Below are positions 63,322-64,000 of a stretch of DNA of 64,000 bases, piece by piece. The notes beneath the pieces are model-generated. The model did no database searches and was not told the origin of the DNA. It saw only the letters and a program-made list of their open reading frames with translations. Made by a program: the position numbers and the translations under genes. The first letter of the stretch is position 1; every line of letters begins with the position of its first letter. Source of the stretch: an uncultured bacterium (GTDB lineage: Bacteria > Hydrogenedentota > Hydrogenedentia > Hydrogenedentales > CAILVY01); the NCBI GenBank assembly GCA_937951485.1, contig CALEDJ010000016.1, positions 124,001 through 188,000 on the forward strand. The letters run 5' to 3'.

Positions 63322-64000
63322 TTATCCGAACATTTCCTCCGCCACGCGAACGCTGCGGAAATCCGTCTCCAAATGCCGCGCGGCATAGTCGCGCAACAGC
63401 AGGAACAACTCCTTCGGCGCGTCCTGCACCGGGCAGACCACCGTGGCCGCGTTCATCGCGCGCAGCGCCGCCTGCGTCGCCGGCGCAATCCGCCGGTCCG
63501 GGCGGCATCCCGGACAACACAGGCCGCCGTCCAGCGCGAAGCCCGCCGCATCGCTCAGCGTCGCGCCGCAACGCACGCAGACCTCGGTCTCCGGCGCAAA
63601 ACCCGCCGCGCCAATCAGGCGCAGCGCCTGCCAGCAGGCATGGGTCCGCGCATCGTGCGGCCAGGCGCACAACGCCGCCAGGCCAGAGACCAACGCTTCA
63701 TAGGGCGCACGCGACGGCTCATTCTCGTGCGCCGTGCGGCAGGCCAGTTCCAGCGGAAATCCCGCATAGACCCCGCGCGCCGGGTCCCGCTTGATCGCGG
63801 GAAACCCGTCCAGCAGCGTCGCCTCCGCCAGCACCTGCACCTGCCGGCCGTCTTTCCAATAATACACCAGTTCCACCCGGTTGAAGGTGTCGAGCGCCCC
63901 TGCGAACGCGCTGTGACGCCGCCGGACCCCCTTGGCCATGCACGCCATCCGACCCCGATCAGGCGTCAGAAACGTGACAATCCGGCTTGTTTCGCTGAAA
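63322..64000 (-). CDS. recO: DNA repair protein RecO (5' partial)
   Basis: RecO loads RecA on single-stranded DNA with RecR. The C-terminal 222 or so residues are visible. The frame stays open to the window edge: upstream of the first internal ATG (63948) it reads SETSRIVTFLTPDRGRMACM, which is the conserved N-terminal OB-fold sequence of RecO, so the gene starts outside. The zinc-finger region VCVRCGATL and CCPGCRPD has four Cys. It precedes lepA by 45 bases in the same direction. Confidence 0.92.
   Translation of the reverse strand, partial: FSETSRIVTFLTPDRGRMACMAKGVRRRHSAFAGALDTFNRVELVYYWKDGRQVQVLAEATLLDGFPAIKRDPARGVYAGFPLELACRTAHENEPSRAPYEALVSGLAALCAWPHDARTHACWQALRLIGAAGFAPETEVCVRCGATLSDAAGFALDGGLCCPGCRPDRRIAPATQAALRAMNAATVVCPVQDAPKELFLLLRDYAARHLETDFRSVRVAEEMFG

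Overview
The window is GC-rich (roughly 60 %) bacterial chromosome with mostly complete genes. It carries one tRNA, the RNase P RNA and household genes (purM-purL-purQ, argH, rarA, ppdK, lepA, lepB, recO) mixed with secreted carbohydrate and lipid hydrolases. The set of Tat-exported Gfo/Idh/MocA and hydroxypyruvate-isomerase-like proteins, a two-domain DUF1080 protein, GH38 and GH116 glycosidases, a DegT aminotransferase and an isolated flagellin suggests a diderm heterotroph of the Hydrogenedentota/PVC-like environmental lineages. That placement is inferred from gene style only. No prophage, insertion sequence, CRISPR array or restriction system was seen.

Layout: 1-3.9 kb is a cluster of five envelope lipoprotein genes (LpoB-like, COG3014-like TPR, YcfL-like, unknown, YajG-like). 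4.4-9.3 kb is a purine operon with a PurS-PurL fusion, a good promoter and an upstream perfect palindrome. 9.4-19 kb holds an orphan flagellin, UDP-glucuronate decarboxylase, a CPBP membrane protein lacking protease residues, a radical SAM protein, a sugar isomerase, a PEP-utilising enzyme, a Nudix hydrolase and a methyltransferase. 19.6-20.3 kb carries tRNA-Lys(TTT) and rnpB. 20.7-26.7 kb is a surface-glycan operon (dehydrogenase, N-formyltransferase, aminotransferase, UDP-sugar 6-dehydrogenase, O-antigen ligase/polymerase) that together fit synthesis and polymerisation of a 3-formamido sugar. 26.8-42.2 kb contains rarA, a thioredoxin-like protein, a large secreted propeller protein, Nudix, aldehyde dehydrogenase, an oxidoreductase, two Opp/Dpp ATPases, an acyltransferase, argH and an HD-GYP response regulator. 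42.2-51.5 kb is a degradative and export-rich stretch (GH38, DUF1080, aldo/keto reductase, GDPD-like and zinc phospholipase C-like proteins, a Cys-rich membrane protein). 51.7-57.3 kb is a divergent pair of units: ppdK facing a three-subunit 2-oxoacid:ferredoxin oxidoreductase. 57.6-64 kb has a GH116 glycosidase and the recO-lepA-lepB operon, running off the right edge inside recO.

The intergenic DNA is unusually rich in small repeats. I recognise: R1, a short AGGCT-AGCCT hairpin with a TACTCCAGAAC tail, seven copies, one placed as a terminator; R2, a CATTGCGAGTC element, three copies; R3, a TTGTGGC hairpin followed by GACCGAAGGTC, about eight copies, arrayed at 38.8 kb; a set of hairpins of unrelated stem sequence that share a GGA-type loop; and four arrays of 9-bp repeats built on GGAC. 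These are the least explained content of the window.
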